Positions 23,886 through 64,000 of a stretch of DNA of 64,000 nt are shown here, in pieces. The number at the start of each line of letters is the position of its first letter. The stretch's first letter is position 1. The stretch is from contig CALNVZ010003426.1 of NCBI GenBank assembly GCA_940671915.1, forward strand, positions 19,755,746-19,819,745, written 5' to 3'. A program made the position numbers and the translations under genes. The stretch comes from Paracentrotus lividus. Taxonomy: Eukaryota; Echinodermata; Echinoidea; Camarodonta; Echinidae. The notes under the pieces are model-generated. The model ran no database searches. It saw only the letters and a program-made list of their open reading frames with translations, and had not been told where the DNA came from.

Positions 23886-24319
23886 ACTCTATTGTAGAAT
23901 GGCAAATTCAATCTTTTACATTTAGAAAGTACTCCCTGAAAATTAATGTCAATCGTTGTAACCAAGGTTAATTTATTAATTTATTTATGCTAAGACATAA
24001 CCTGTTATAAAGTAATCTGTCTGGCTAGGCCACTGAACATACTGCACACCTCTCCGGTCGTTAGAGTTAGACCATTGCTGGGTTGTGAGAGGCTACTCAA
24101 TCGTATAAGCTCCCGGAACATGGACGAAAATGAGCAACCATAACACCACTTGCACTGATTTCATTATTCATTGATTTATCTGTGTCTGCGCTATTTTTGT
24201 CAGCAGATTAGTCGATACTTGTTGATTTACTATTTACTGTTAATGTTTGCTCGGACATTTCATTAATCAGTCTTTATAATCAACACTTTGTTTACGTCAT
24301 TATGATATAGTTCAATAAT

Positions 24320-24440
24320 GTGGCTGATGATCAATGTCAACCCCTGAGGGTTGACATTAATCATAAACGTGACGTGTTTTGGTCGGCTTTCTTTTAACTT
24401 CTCAGTCTTAGTTTCCCTTTATTTGACCCATTGTTTTTCC
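24320..24440. repeat. Hairpin related to the GGGCAATATGG MITE flank
   Basis: GATCAATGTCAACCC and GGGTTGACATTAATC form a near-perfect stem with a CTGA loop (24327-24364). The following GTTTTGGTCGGCTTTCTTTT recurs at 59524-59550 beside another member of the MITE family, so this is probably the same family. Confidence 0.55.
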
Positions 24441-25839
24441 AGCCAACCGTGATTGTCATTTTCTGTCTGTTGTTTTTCCTGAAAGAAATGACTAGAAGAG
24501 GAAGAGATTGCAAGAAATTTGGACGGAAATTGAAAACAGGACAAGAAGTCTATCTAGTTTGCACATGAAATCAGTTGAAATTAGTAGGCCCTACATTGAA
24601 TAAGTTAAAAGCTTGGCTTGTCCTATATTAGGCTCCTTGCTTCGAGATGACAAGAAATTGCAGAAGAAAATCTGCTTTTCCTGGCTTTAAGGAACATTAA
24701 ACACCGGTTGTGATGAATATTCATAATATTAAGGATATTTCCAGCTTGTACCAGTTTATCAATACATAATAAATACGACCATCTGACCATGCAGACGCTC
24801 AATGTGATAACAGGTTACGTGGCCGTATATCGATCTAAACTAAAGATGGCAGTACACAATCCCGAGGATTATTGCTGATTAATTGCGGTCTATAGTAGTT
24901 CGCAAATAAAGACGAGTAATTCATCGCATTAAAAAAAATCACATCAATAATTAACGATGATCGTATTTATATTAACAATTGCCGGGGAATGACCACAATT
25001 TCATTTGACAATGCAACTTTTCTTTTAGCATAATTATTAGAAATATTACTCCAAAATCAGGAAATTAACGGGAAAAATGAGAAAAAAATGGTAAAGCGTT
25101 CTATTTTTAAAAGGATGATTATGTATCATATACAAGGTTCATTAGAAATTATAAGATATTTAAGTATTCCAGTTTTGCTCCACCAACATCATTTTCTTTC
25201 GGCCAAAATTGTATCATTCCACTTATCTCATCTTTCTTTTTTTTTTTTAGATTTGATCTTCGTTATGCGTATGGAATGTTTAGGTATTGAGATCATAATA
25301 TTCCAACTTCTTAGTATGGTCTGAAATAAATGGCCATGTTAAGACATGTATTATGGTGAAGTGGTTAAAAAAGAAGACATTTTAGCAAGACAACTCTAAT
25401 ATTTCTAAGCACCATGTACTTGAAATTTAACACCTACCTATTTGATAAATATTGATGAACCTATCAACTGAGGTAAGAGTCTTAACCCTACATAATTGAG
25501 TGTAGATGGTTCTGTAGGCCGTAATGGATCTGACGAAAGATAGGCCTAAATGTGGTGCTGAACATGCGGGCAGGTTACAAAACATGTCTCGGTGGGATTA
25601 TAAGCCAACTTTTCAAGTTGTATAAGTGATACACCCAAATCTATCGAAATGAAAATTGGAAAGGCTTTGTTCAAACGCATAATACTTCAATTTGTTTTTG
25701 TTTTAATATTCTTCTTTTCTTGCTTTAACAGGCTTCTATTAAGCATCGCAGCCGACCCAAGGTTCAAACAAAAAAATAACGAAAAGTAAGTCAACAGGCA
25801 AAAATGGCTGACGCAAGATGACATTCACATATAAAACAG

Positions 25840-26440
25840 GCTCATCCACACACATTCATGTACACCACACCCTCACTCACACACCCACAATTACGCACAC
25901 CCAATCCTCTCTCATGGGCCGCGGAGCGTTTTAAAAAGTTGAGGGGCTGGGCCGAAAGTGGAGGGGCTGAACAGGCTGAAAATCACAAAGCTATGGTCAT
26001 TTTCGCATTTTTGTATACGTTTGCTTGATAAGGGGAAGGGGCTGCAGCCCCCTAGTGCCCTGACTCTTGGCTTCCAAATCCACATATACGCCACAAAATC
26101 ACTCACAAGCCTATATTCACATAACCCACATCCTCACATACACGTATTTTTGTATACGTTTGCTTGATAAGGGAAGGGGCTGCAGCCCCCTAGTGCCCTG
26201 ACTCTTGGCTTCCAAATCCACATATACGCCACAAAATCACTCACAAGCCTATATTCACATAACCCACATCCTCACATACACGTACAACACACCCTCACGC
26301 ACACACCCACATTCACGCCCACCATGACACGCCCACATTCACATACACCACACCCTAAACCACACCCCACATTTACCCACACATCACCCTCACTCACACA
26401 TCCACATTCAAACAAACTACACCCTCAATCACACGCCCAA
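25840..26440. repeat. CACACCC-rich tract with a 139-bp tandem duplication
   Basis: Runs of CACACCC/CACATTCAC dominate. Two tandem copies at 26007-26145 and 26146-26283 share TTTTTGTATACGTTTGCTTG, GGGGCTGCAGCCCCCTAGTG and the ATATTCACATAACCC tail, differing by a single G. The GGGGCTGCAGCCCC palindrome is inside each. Not coding. Confidence 0.8.
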
Positions 26441-28289
26441 AAAAATGTGTGTGGTGTTGACAAACTGTGAATCGCCGCAAAAGTGTAGACAGGAAGTTTA
26501 TACTGACCGTAAACAGTTTTACATGAGACTTGTGTAACATGAGTTTTTCCATTGTTATTATTATTTTATTTTTATAATAAAGTATTATTTGAAGAAAGAG
26601 AGAGATAGAGAGAGAAAGAGGGGGGGGGGGGGAAATCAGTATTTAATTGTAAGAGCTGACTTTCGCGAGAATAAATGAAATGAGTTTACGATCTAAGTTA
26701 GATATCTTTAATGCAGCGCGTCATAACCTGATCAGATTGCGTTTTATATTTTTGCTCTTAGTTAAAGTCTAACATATTTTTCAACCTATTTGTGACGACA
26801 GAGTGTCACAAATGTGAGTTTTGACATTTTATGTGCTACCGGTAAAGGGCAATTTTGTCATTCGAATCCATATACTGGAGAGGGGGAGGGGGTAGGGAAT
26901 TCTGCCTTTTATACTTTTTATTTTGAAAGAAAGAACGAAGAATGATTGCTTTCTACACCTTGGTCATATTAAAAAGATTTTTTTTTCATGAATGAAAAGG
27001 CGTAATGTTTGATTAATTGATTGAGTTATATGCTGTTTACCTCAAACCATTTGAAAAATTGAGTTAAAATGGTCCATATGAGGCACATTTCCCTGCCCGC
27101 ATTTTCAACATAAATAGAAGGGTTCTTAACCTTCATCTTATCCGTCACTGAATCTTTCGGAAAATGATTCAAAACCACTTAGACTCATTAAGGTGGATAT
27201 TTAATAGTATTAACTTTCAAGCAAGTGTTAATTGTTCAAGTCCTTGAAGAAAGTGATAAGAGTGTTGTTTTTATGAGTTGCTGGTTCAAGATTACACCAG
27301 GTCAGCGTAGAATATAAGGAAACTAAGTTGTCTGGCTAAAACTGTTATTGAAATAAGGGATCCCAGGGTAATGTCTGTGTATGTAATATTGTTTTATTAT
27401 CCATCTTTAAACAAAGCTACTAATATGTTAGAGAATAATTTATATGCATCAGGTTTTAGATTTCAATGTTTCAAGACTTTTGAACATTTCGCTAAAAATT
27501 ACATTTTGTTACTAATTTACATATTCATATTTCTAGATTTCTTCACATTTCGTTACAATTTCAAGAAAGACGGTCTGTTTAAATCGGACTTACCAGCTTA
27601 CTACGAGAAAGGATGTTTAACATGTTTAATATCGGTCAAGTTTGAATATTTATATTGATTATACAGTCGATGTATGAACATGCCAAATGCTGAAAATTTG
27701 AATATTAAAACATTTATCTAACTTATAGACTATATTAATTGTGACAATAACCAAAAAAACGTAAAATTAGTACTATATTATTTGATTGACCTTGATGAAA
27801 TTTTGAGATAAACAAACGTCATGGAAAATATCAATGTGAAAGTAAATATTAAATTTTTTATTTTATAACATCGCGATTTTTTATTAAATGAAGGGATGAA
27901 TAGAGTGAGGAAACGGCCCTAGGTTGGAAGAGAAGATGGGATTGAGGGGAAGGGGTTGTGATTTCTTTTTTTCTAGTTGAAGTTTATTGAATAGGTTTAT
28001 AATCAAGATTTATTCCAATCCATGTAAATTTTGGGTTTTTTTACGGAGATCATGCCGACAGGTTTTTTTTTCTTAGTATGTCATGACAATACATTTTTTT
28101 AATTCACCATGTGAAAACATTCACCAACATTCAATAACAAACTAACATGGGGAAACACACCCTGGTCAAATTACATTGCCAAAAATTATTGGCTGGAAGA
28201 TAATCCAATGACTCGACGCATTTATCTGGATCTCTCCAGGTTGCACCAGTTGACTACAACCAAAAAGAAATTTACATTAGGTATAATAC
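26441..28289. other. No gene seen
   Basis: AT-rich stretch with an AGAG/G-run tract at 26596-26633. Frames such as 27371-27658 have no domain, AT-biased composition and no splice context, and are judged spurious. Confidence 0.5.
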
Positions 28290-28610
28290 ATGATGCAAAG
28301 CGCGGCGATTTCATGTCACGTCTGGAGGGGACGGAAACACCCAAAAGTGAAAAATAATACACTCAAAATCCGCATACTTCACACATTATGCAGAAACTAA
28401 TGAAAATATTTGCGAGCGGGAAGCGCGAGGCGAAAATTTTGCCTTATAATAACATTTAGACTTGTATTTGACATACATTTTACCTCTTTATTAGCTTCAC
28501 AAGCTAATCACTACATAAAAATATGTTAAGCTTTAAAAAATCGAGGGGTAATGATCCCCCAAAGAAAAAATCGAGGGGGGACACGTCCCCCCCCCCCCCC
28601 CCCCCCCCGA
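28290..28610. repeat. Dispersed repeat, copy 2 (relative at 17740-17960)
   Basis: A longer copy than the first, containing GCGAGCGGGAAGCGCGAGGCG and ending in TCGAGGGGGGACACG followed by a C run (28587-28608). It ends about 80 bp before the putative promoter of the SRCR gene. Confidence 0.7.
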
Positions 28611-28690
28611 TAGCTGCTAATGCACGATGCTCTATTCAAATTGTAGAATTTTTGTGAGATTTGCAGTGTAAGAGTTCTGTCCGCTACAAG

Positions 28691-28733
28691 TCACGTGATT
28701 TGTCTTCCAGAATCACCTTAGATATATATTAAA
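28691..28733 (+). promoter_or_regulatory. Putative core promoter: TCACGTGA plus TATA-like box
   Basis: TCACGTGA at 28691-28698 is a palindromic E-box of the type bound by bHLH-ZIP factors (USF, MITF/TFEB families). TATATATTAAA at 28723-28733 is a TATA-like element; initiation about 30 nt downstream would fall near 28753-28765, after an upstream ATG at 28750 and before the ATG at 28855. That supports choosing the downstream start. No transcript evidence is available. Confidence 0.4.
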
Positions 28734-28854
28734 GAGTGGCACAGACACTATGTCTTTGCAACTAAATACGATAAGACGGTTGACCAAGATAGAGCTACAA
28801 TTTTACAACAGTTTCTGTAGTGGTTTGGGAGTTGGTGTTCCTACACGTGAGACC

Positions 28855-57818
<28,964 letters not shown>

Positions 57819-57993
57819 TCAATGATATTGAGTACACCCGGGTTATAGAGTCAGGTTTCGTCTGCTCTTCAATTTAAAAATGCAGTAGGTCTACATTGAA
57901 ATTGATTTAAATTACATTCTGTGCGGAAACTAAGCGATAATGCTTAGTATTATTTCATTTTTGATTGCTTTTAGTCCGATAAAATAATTAAAT

Positions 57994-57999
57994 AATAAA
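57994..57999 (+). promoter_or_regulatory. Candidate polyadenylation signal AATAAA
   Basis: AATAAA lies 176 nt after the stop codon of the terminal exon, in AT-rich 3' flank. Consistent with transcript end near 58.01-58.03 kb; no transcript evidence. Confidence 0.45.
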
Positions 58000-58029
58000 G
58001 TAATTATTCCAAGTAAACATTTCTTTTCT

Positions 58030-59340
58030 CTGTTTCTTTCTAGTTTTCTGAGGATTCAGGCACATAATGTGTGTCCCAGAAAGAACTATACTTTTTTGAA
58101 ATCGCTACAAAATAAGAAATATATGTTTCTTGGGGGGTATGATTAGAGAAAGTTCATTTTTTTTGTCCTTCACAAAAGTGGGCATTGCTCATTGCAGCTT
58201 GCACCATTTTCGAACTTTCTGGTGTCTGGTGGACTTTCTGGTGATATATTTCTCGCCCTTGGTTAAAATTGCATTTTCACAGAGAGAAATACCATTGATT
58301 GGGCCATTGCTTTTAAAATTCTTCTTCACTGTTTTCATTTAAGGCTAAATAAAGACCGTTCCTGATAGAAAGCCCGTCATTCACATATGAATAAATGTAT
58401 TTTGTTGTTGCCCCTCTCTTTAGCCACCCCCCCCCCTCCCACCTTAGACTCTGGTACCACTCTATTCCGTATAATTTGAGTATGTATTTTATATGCTCAT
58501 GCATTTGTTTGTATCTATATTATTATGTTATAGGATGTAGTCCATCACAAGTCAGATGACTTTTGACACCTCCCTCCACACATGCATTTATCTTGATTTT
58601 ATAATGTATCGATACTTTTAATTTCTCATGTTGTTTCGGATGTTTCTTAAATGCCTTTCTTTTGCATTTGTGGAAAAGAGGTTGAATTGAAATTGAATTA
58701 ATTAAAATTGAATCTTATGAATATACACATGATTTGGTGCTGAGCACTGCTGTCTTCAGTGAAAACATTTAGATTTGATTAAATCGGCTTTTTGTTTTCT
58801 TTTTTTCATTTTACATCTAAACTATATATTACAATTATCTCGGTACTATTTTGAATTGTTGATACTAGCGGAAATATGATATTCGGAATAAGAGTGATAG
58901 CTAAGTGAATAGGAAAAACAGAAGTAAGGTGAGCTTGTGGATTAGATGAGCCACCCCCTGTTACCTGGGTACTTTAATTAATAAAAGTTAGTTTGCACCT
59001 TTAGAAAACGTTGGACATTTATTTAAATCATTGAGAAGACATGAGGTAAGAATTGGTTGAAATGTGACGTTATGTTGTAATTTAAAACAGCTTTTTGACA
59101 TTTTCCAATTTTTATAGATATGGAATGATTTTATTTTCCAACTTGGGACCTATACAAATCGCTTATTATAAATGAATGATGAATACGGGTAATGAAAGAT
59201 GATGCGTTAAAATTCAAAGAGTAAGACCATCGATACGCACACAATTCTTATACCTCACAATGGTTTAGCATCATGGAAAGACTTTTTTTTTAATTCAAGC
59301 AAACTTGTTGCATTGTCTTTAAAATGTGCTTAATTGAGGT
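58030..59340. other. No gene seen
   Basis: AT-rich downstream flank of the SRCR gene with a C run at 58428. No domain, RNA gene or TIR pair recognised. Confidence 0.5.
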
Positions 59341-59344
59341 GAAC

Positions 59345-59550
59345 AGGTAATAATATTAATAATATTGAGTGTATTTACTCTCGGACTATACCGAGTATAT
59401 TTCTCTCACAAGACCCATGTTGCTACGTCTTATGACGTCTTATATCGCAATATGAGACTTGTTTGGGAAATGTGGTATCTCCCTCAAGGCCAGTCAATGT
59501 TATATGAATATCATAAGCATGGCGTTTTTTGGTCGGCTTTCTTTTGGTTT
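59345..59550. repeat. Degenerate member of the GGGCAATATGG hairpin MITE family
   Basis: CTCACAAGACCCATGTTGC and GCAATATGAGACTTGTTTGG mirror the arms of the 6371 copy, followed by TGGTATCTCCCTCAAGGCCAGTCAAT. The next segment (TTTTTGGTCGGCTTTCTTTT) also follows the 24.3-kb hairpin. Confidence 0.55.
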
Positions 59551-59823
59551 TCAGTCTTGCTTTCCTTGTTTTTTACCTGTTTCGTTTCTAAGCAATATAT
59601 ATTCGCAACAACAACTTATGTTCATTTCATATTTCATTCCATTTCGTAGGCCTGATGAAGGCCCTTCACATGGCCGAAAGCTCGCATTAAAAGGAAAAAG
59701 GGAGAGCTACATATCGATTCATTTGTCTTTATTTATTTCGCCTGTATTAAAAAAATGAATCACTGCACTACACGTTCGTCGAGGGGCCATATTTCATTAT
59801 ACATGTATATACATGTACATATA

Positions 59824-61457
59824 CAGTGTCCCCAAAAAGTATTTGTACACTTTAAAAATGTGGAATTAAATAAATCGATGTTGGCTTGAAATTTTAATTA
59901 CTATTTATATCAAATGGTACGTAATGTCACTATCCCCTAAACACTAAATCTCAAATTTTCCGTCAGTCTCGGAGGTTTTAGGCCGCTATTTGTAATTTTC
60001 ATGGCCCAAATATTATTTGTACAATTCAGAAGATGGGTTTTTAAAGGAGTGTTTAAATTTTTTTTTTTTTTTTTTTTTTTTGGGGGGGTCTTCTTTGGCT
60101 TCCAGGGCGGTCATCAACCTTCTTGGCATGTTGTCGACCAATTTAGCACTCATTTCACCGCCAATACCATTCCAAGTGCGCTGGAGCGTGTCCTGGAGCT
60201 GCTGTATGTTGGATGGTCAGTCTAGAGGGCGCTGTCGCTTCAGATAACCTCTCATGTGCTAAGTGGGGATTAAATCTGGGCTGCGAGGTGCCCTTTCTTG
60301 CAGCTTTACATGTTTCTCTTGTAATATTGCTTTGATATGGTTTGCTCTGTACTTGGGGTCATTGTTATGTTGGACCGTAAATTGCCGACCATTCAGACTT
60401 GAAGTAGATGGGAGCATCTGAGCCATTCTGAAGGGCAAGAATATCCTCATGGCTTCAGCATGTTATGAAATGTATCTCTCCAACTCTACTGGCTGCCATA
60501 CAACTCCAAATCATGAAACAACCTCCACTGTGCTTCACTGTTGGCTCCAAGCATGACTGACTGAAAGCTTCCTACAAGACACACATGGTCACGTGCATCA
60601 TATCCAATCACTTTTGCACTACTTAGGTCTTAGGACAGAGTGCTAGAACTCCACAGGCTTGTTCACATGTTGCTTTGCAAAAGCATGACGCTTCTTTGTT
60701 ACTGTTCCTTACATTTGGCTTTTTTGTGCAGACACTCTTGAGGGCACCCGGTCATTCCTCAGCCTCTGTGGCCTTGGATGCAATTTTCTTTGGTCGCAAA
60801 TTGCAATATTTCATTGCTTACTGTCTGTCCATCAATATCATCATGAAAACTGATGTCCATGAGACTATTTTTGCCTCTTAGATGCTCCCACTTGCATAAA
60901 GGCTGATTGGTCTTCGAGTTGTTTTCTAACATAACAGGGACCCAAGCATGCAGCGAAGCATATTAAAGCATTATTTTACCAGAAACTTGTTAAGAAGCTA
61001 GAAAAGGCACCTCAGATTCCAGATTTAATCCCCATTTAGCACATGGGAGGTGATCTAAAGCGACAGCGCCCTCAAGACTCACCATCAAACCTCCAGGAGC
61101 TCCTGGACACGCTCCAGCGAACTTGGAGTGGTATTGGCGGTGAAATGAGTGCTAAATTGGTCGACAGTATGCCAAGGAGTTTGATGACTGCCCTGGAAGC
61201 CATAAAAAAAAGGCCCCAAAATTGTTAAGCACTCCTTTAAAAACCCATCTTCTAAAGTGTACAAATAATTTTTGGGCCATGAAAATTGCAAATGGCGGCC
61301 TAGAACTTCCGAGACTGACAGAACATTTGAGATTTAGTGTTCAGGTGATGGTGACATTACCTACCATCTGATATAAATAGTAATTGAAATTTCAAACCAA
61401 CATCGATTTGTTTAATTTCAATTTTTCAAAGTGTACAAATAATTTTTGGGGACACTG
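59824..61457. mobile_element. Rearranged Tc1-like transposon with long inverted arms
   Basis: CAGTGTCCCCAAAAAGTATT at the left and its diverged complement ending GGGGACACTG at the right are flanked by TA (59822-59823, 61458-61459). Similarity between the arms extends inward some 450-490 bp, including the transposase 3' region. Transposase fragments: minus strand 60259-60450 with HNNDPKYRANHIKAILQEKH and ERAPRSPDL; plus strand about 60930-61228 with RQRPQDSPSNLQELL and LVDSMPRSLMTALEA. The same C-terminal half is thus present twice in opposite orientation. Both copies have stops. Non-functional. Confidence 0.8.
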
Positions 61458-61463
61458 TATATA

Positions 61464-62091
61464 GGGTTGGGCAAATAATTACTTTTTTCTGAGAAGTTAT
61501 TTCAAACAAGTTGTTTCTATAGTCAAATTTGATGTAGAATCCAAAAGTGACAATTATTTTTGTGTACGATGATGTCTGACGTCGCTGAAGTGCAAAAAAC
61601 CCAAATAGTGTATTTTGTCCATTTATCACACACTTTATAGGTATAAACCAGTTTAATTTGTTTCTGTCTGGGTTTTGATGGTCAAGAAACTCAAATCTGA
61701 GAAGTTAATCATGACCTAATGTACGTAGTATGTGTTATAGGTGTTATTTAGTGATTTTGATATGAGGTGATTTTTGCTCGATATTGACTGAAACTAACTT
61801 CCAAACTACACTAACAGTCAACTTAGGTAGGATTAATCATGTAGAAGAGTTAAGATTTGTGTTTCCTGACACCCAAAACCCTTATAAAAACATTAAAAAT
61901 GTGGTCTGTACCTGTGAAAAGTGTGATAATTGGGTAAAATCCGCCATTTTGGCGGCCATTTTGGTTTTTTGCATTTTAGCGACGTAAGACGTCATCGTAC
62001 GCAAAAGCAATTGTCATTTTTGGTTTCTACATCGAATTTTACTATAGAAACAACTCGTTTGAAAAAAAGAAAGTTGAGATTCGCCCAACCC
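61464..62091. mobile_element. 628-bp TA-flanked element with GGGTTGGGC termini
   Basis: Left GGGTTGGGCAAAT and right ATTCGCCCAACCC ends are inverted, flanked by TA (61462-61463, 62092-62093). Arms stay similar for about 150 bp, including AGTTGTTTCTATAGT and GTACGATGA-GTCT-ACGTCGCT. The centre is AT-rich without a transposase. Starts 5 bp after the Tc1-like element ends. Confidence 0.85.
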
Positions 62092-62106
62092 TAGTACATG
62101 TATATA

Positions 62107-63935
62107 GGGGAGACTGGGGTAATTATGGCCCCCCTTTTCACATTTCCTATAACTACCATTAAATGAAAAGTCCAATTATATTCTAATTACCGTATGTAAA
62201 AATACAGTCAGTCTATATACATATAATATACAAAGGAAAGTATAAACCTGTGACCTCTCATTTCCATATTAATTACCATTATGTTAAGAACTTTGTGATG
62301 CCATAATTACCCCATCGGTTGGGGTATTTATGGCCCCTTTTGTAATGACTGTGTGAATTCAAAGATATTATGCTAATTAATTATGGTAATGTAAAACTAA
62401 TGTTGTTGGATATTCCTAATACACTTATGAACCACCAACAATGATTTGATCAATAATTGGTTCAGCCAAAATGTTGAAATTTTCCAGTCATAGCAATAGG
62501 GTACGTGCAGGTAATATGAGCCAGCAGGTAATATGTGCCACCTGAAGCAAATCATGTCGTGACCGTCGACCGGTGACCGGTGACCGGTGTGAGCACCATA
62601 ATGTTGTTCATATGAACTGTATACGAAAATATACCGTCGTGAGAGCATCTGATGCCGAAATTTCTCTGAGAAAATTGCTGAATACCAACAAGGCACGTAA
62701 AACATACGGCAATTTTTTTTACCCTGATGTATAATTTGATATTTTAAGGGGGTAACCTCAATTGTTTTGTATATTTAGTAAGCTTATAGTTTCATTTTGA
62801 TCATACTAGCGTGTACAGGTCAATGTGTTGTAGTGACGGGGTGCAATGTGGCATTGAATGCTTGCCTGACACAGCAACATTAGTGCAGGTAATATGGAAC
62901 ATCCAAAATGGCGGAAATGATTCTGGTACTTAGTATTAGGATGAGGCATCAATCTGTTTGCTACGATTTTTTGTGGTATATTCACAGTATATAATTAATA
63001 TAAATAACTTATTATAGGCCTATATTGACTTACATAATAAAAATAATATTTAGATAATAATAAAAAAATAAAAATAAATATACAAAATACAAAACAGTGA
63101 AATATGTAGTCGAAGTATTTAATGAAGGGTCTTATAATTTCAAATGATATCTTAAAGTTAATGATTTTGAACATTTTAAGCAAATTCCAGGCATGGTAGA
63201 GTCATTGTAGTTTTTAAAACAGATGTTAAATACATGTGCCCATATTACCTGCACATGCAGCTAATATGGGCACATCCTTTGGTAATGACGTCAACATTTG
63301 AATTTTGCAGACAGGGGGGTTGGTGATAATTGTTTTTCTTCACAATAAAAGTTAGAGCAGTAGTTATTGATTCATATAAACAAAGAATAAACTGTGTGTC
63401 ATTTTGTAATTTTTATGCAAATTAGGCAAATGAGGTTAGGGGGCCCATATTACCTGCATGTACCCTACATATATTTATGTACATTTGTTGTACATAATCA
63501 GACAAGTGAATGTCCCCATCTGTGCTTATATACTGTTTATGCATTTGAGGCCATAATTACCCCAAATTACATTTTCAATGTGATCCCTCTTTACAGCTTT
63601 ACTATTGTAGATATTCAGGTGGAACTTTTTCTGTTGTGTTTGTTAGTTCCTATTGTTTCTGTTTCAATCAAAATTTCATCTTAAATGATTGGAGTAAATG
63701 ATATCGCACCCCAAATAAAAAAGCAGACTTGCCACTTTCCAACGAACAGAATTGTGATTGCCGTACATTTTAGGCTCCCCTAAGCTCAAAATTTGAAGCA
63801 AATAGCTTATTTTTCTCATATGATAGAAGGAAGAGTTTAGCTAGGCATGTGTAAAAATTAAATTATCATTATGTAATGCAGCAAAGAATTGTAAGCTCTC
63901 AAAGACAAAGGGGCCATAATCACCCCAGTTTCCCC
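62107..63935. mobile_element. TA-flanked GGGGAGACTGGGG element with nested insertion
   Basis: Left GGGGAGACTGGGGTAATTAT and right ATAATCACCCCAGTTTCCCC ends, TA on both sides (62105-62106, 63936-63937). Outside the insert at 62499-63465 it is a close paralogue of 33194-34047, including the internal second terminus (GGCTCCCCTAAG near 63773) and GCCATAATTACCCC motifs. Non-autonomous. Confidence 0.88.
62499..63465. mobile_element. 967-bp nested TA-flanked element, GGGTACGTGCAGGTAATATG termini
   Basis: Left GGGTACGTGCAGGTAATATG and right CATATTACCTGCATGTACCC ends are inverted with one mismatch, flanked by TA (62497-62498, 63466-63467). The paralogue at 33.2 kb reads GCAATACATATATTT at the same place, an undisturbed empty site, which proves insertion at TA with TA duplication. 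The CAGGTAATATG-like motif recurs at about 62523, 62886, 63244 (inverted) and 63262. No transposase frame. Confidence 0.9.
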
Positions 63936-63946
63936 TATAATTATAT

Positions 63947-63947
<1 letters not shown>

Positions 63948-64000
<53 letters not shown>
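63948..64000. repeat. (TA)n microsatellite at the window edge
   Basis: TA dinucleotides continue to the end of the window, next to the TA-targeting elements. Confidence 0.9.

Noticed and set aside
26596..26633. Possible regulatory GAGA tract
   Set aside because: Plain purine microsatellite with a G run, far from any gene.
28750..28854. Upstream in-frame ATG extending exon 1 by 35 residues
   Set aside because: It lies at or before the start expected from the TATA-like box and would place a charged segment before the signal peptide; the ATG at 28855 has better context.

Overview
The window looks like AT-rich chromosomal DNA from a marine invertebrate deuterostome, most likely an echinoderm such as a sea urchin or sea star. 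This is an inference from three things: split genes with GT-AG introns, a tandem array of single-exon SRCR domains (a family known to be strongly expanded in sea urchins), and dense non-autonomous DNA transposons, microsatellites and palindromes. Amphioxus and other invertebrate deuterostomes are not excluded. There are two assembly gaps (20266-20903 and 45541-45827).

One protein-coding gene is supported, on the + strand from about 28.7 to 58.0 kb. A TATA-like box and a TCACGTGA element precede a 73-nt exon encoding a signal peptide. Nine intact SRCR exons follow (29679-29993, 36277-36582, 36980-37300, 38104-38418, ~42153-42465, 43010-43327, 51724-52038, 53327-53641, 57493-57818). Apart from exon 6, whose acceptor is a problem, they are phase-1 and symmetric. 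A broken SRCR exon lies at 47029-47349 and a ~40-bp exon relic at 37574-37613. The last exon runs through its former splice donor to a stop, with AATAAA ~180 nt later. The predicted product is a secreted protein of about 965-970 residues made only of six-cysteine SRCR domains, a typical innate-recognition or scavenger architecture.

The left flank (1-28.6 kb) holds no gene I can support. It contains minisatellites, hairpin MITEs, a Sleeping-Beauty-like Tc1 end (9961), a CpG-rich block (10.7-11.5 kb), and two unusual foldback elements built from arrays of short palindromes (13.0-15.5 kb and 16.95-19.04 kb). It also has an 864-bp TA-flanked element with GGGGAGAC termini (21.8-22.6 kb).

The introns are loaded with repeats. 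Intron 2 has a ~3-kb imperfect palindrome (32.06-35.01 kb) with a GGGGAGAC element in its loop and a tRNA-derived SINE in one arm. Intron 5 has tandem GCGATCG-rich TIR elements (38.6-41.9 kb). Intron 7 has a GGACAATTACCCC minisatellite and CA/TG foldbacks. Intron 9 has a minus-strand LINE fragment carrying its own MITE.

The right flank (59.8-63.9 kb) is a back-to-back series of TA-flanked elements: a rearranged Tc1-like element, a GGGTTGGGC element, and a second GGGGAGACTGGGG element. The last contains a nested GGGTACGTGC element whose empty site is preserved in the paralogous copy at 33.2-34.0 kb.
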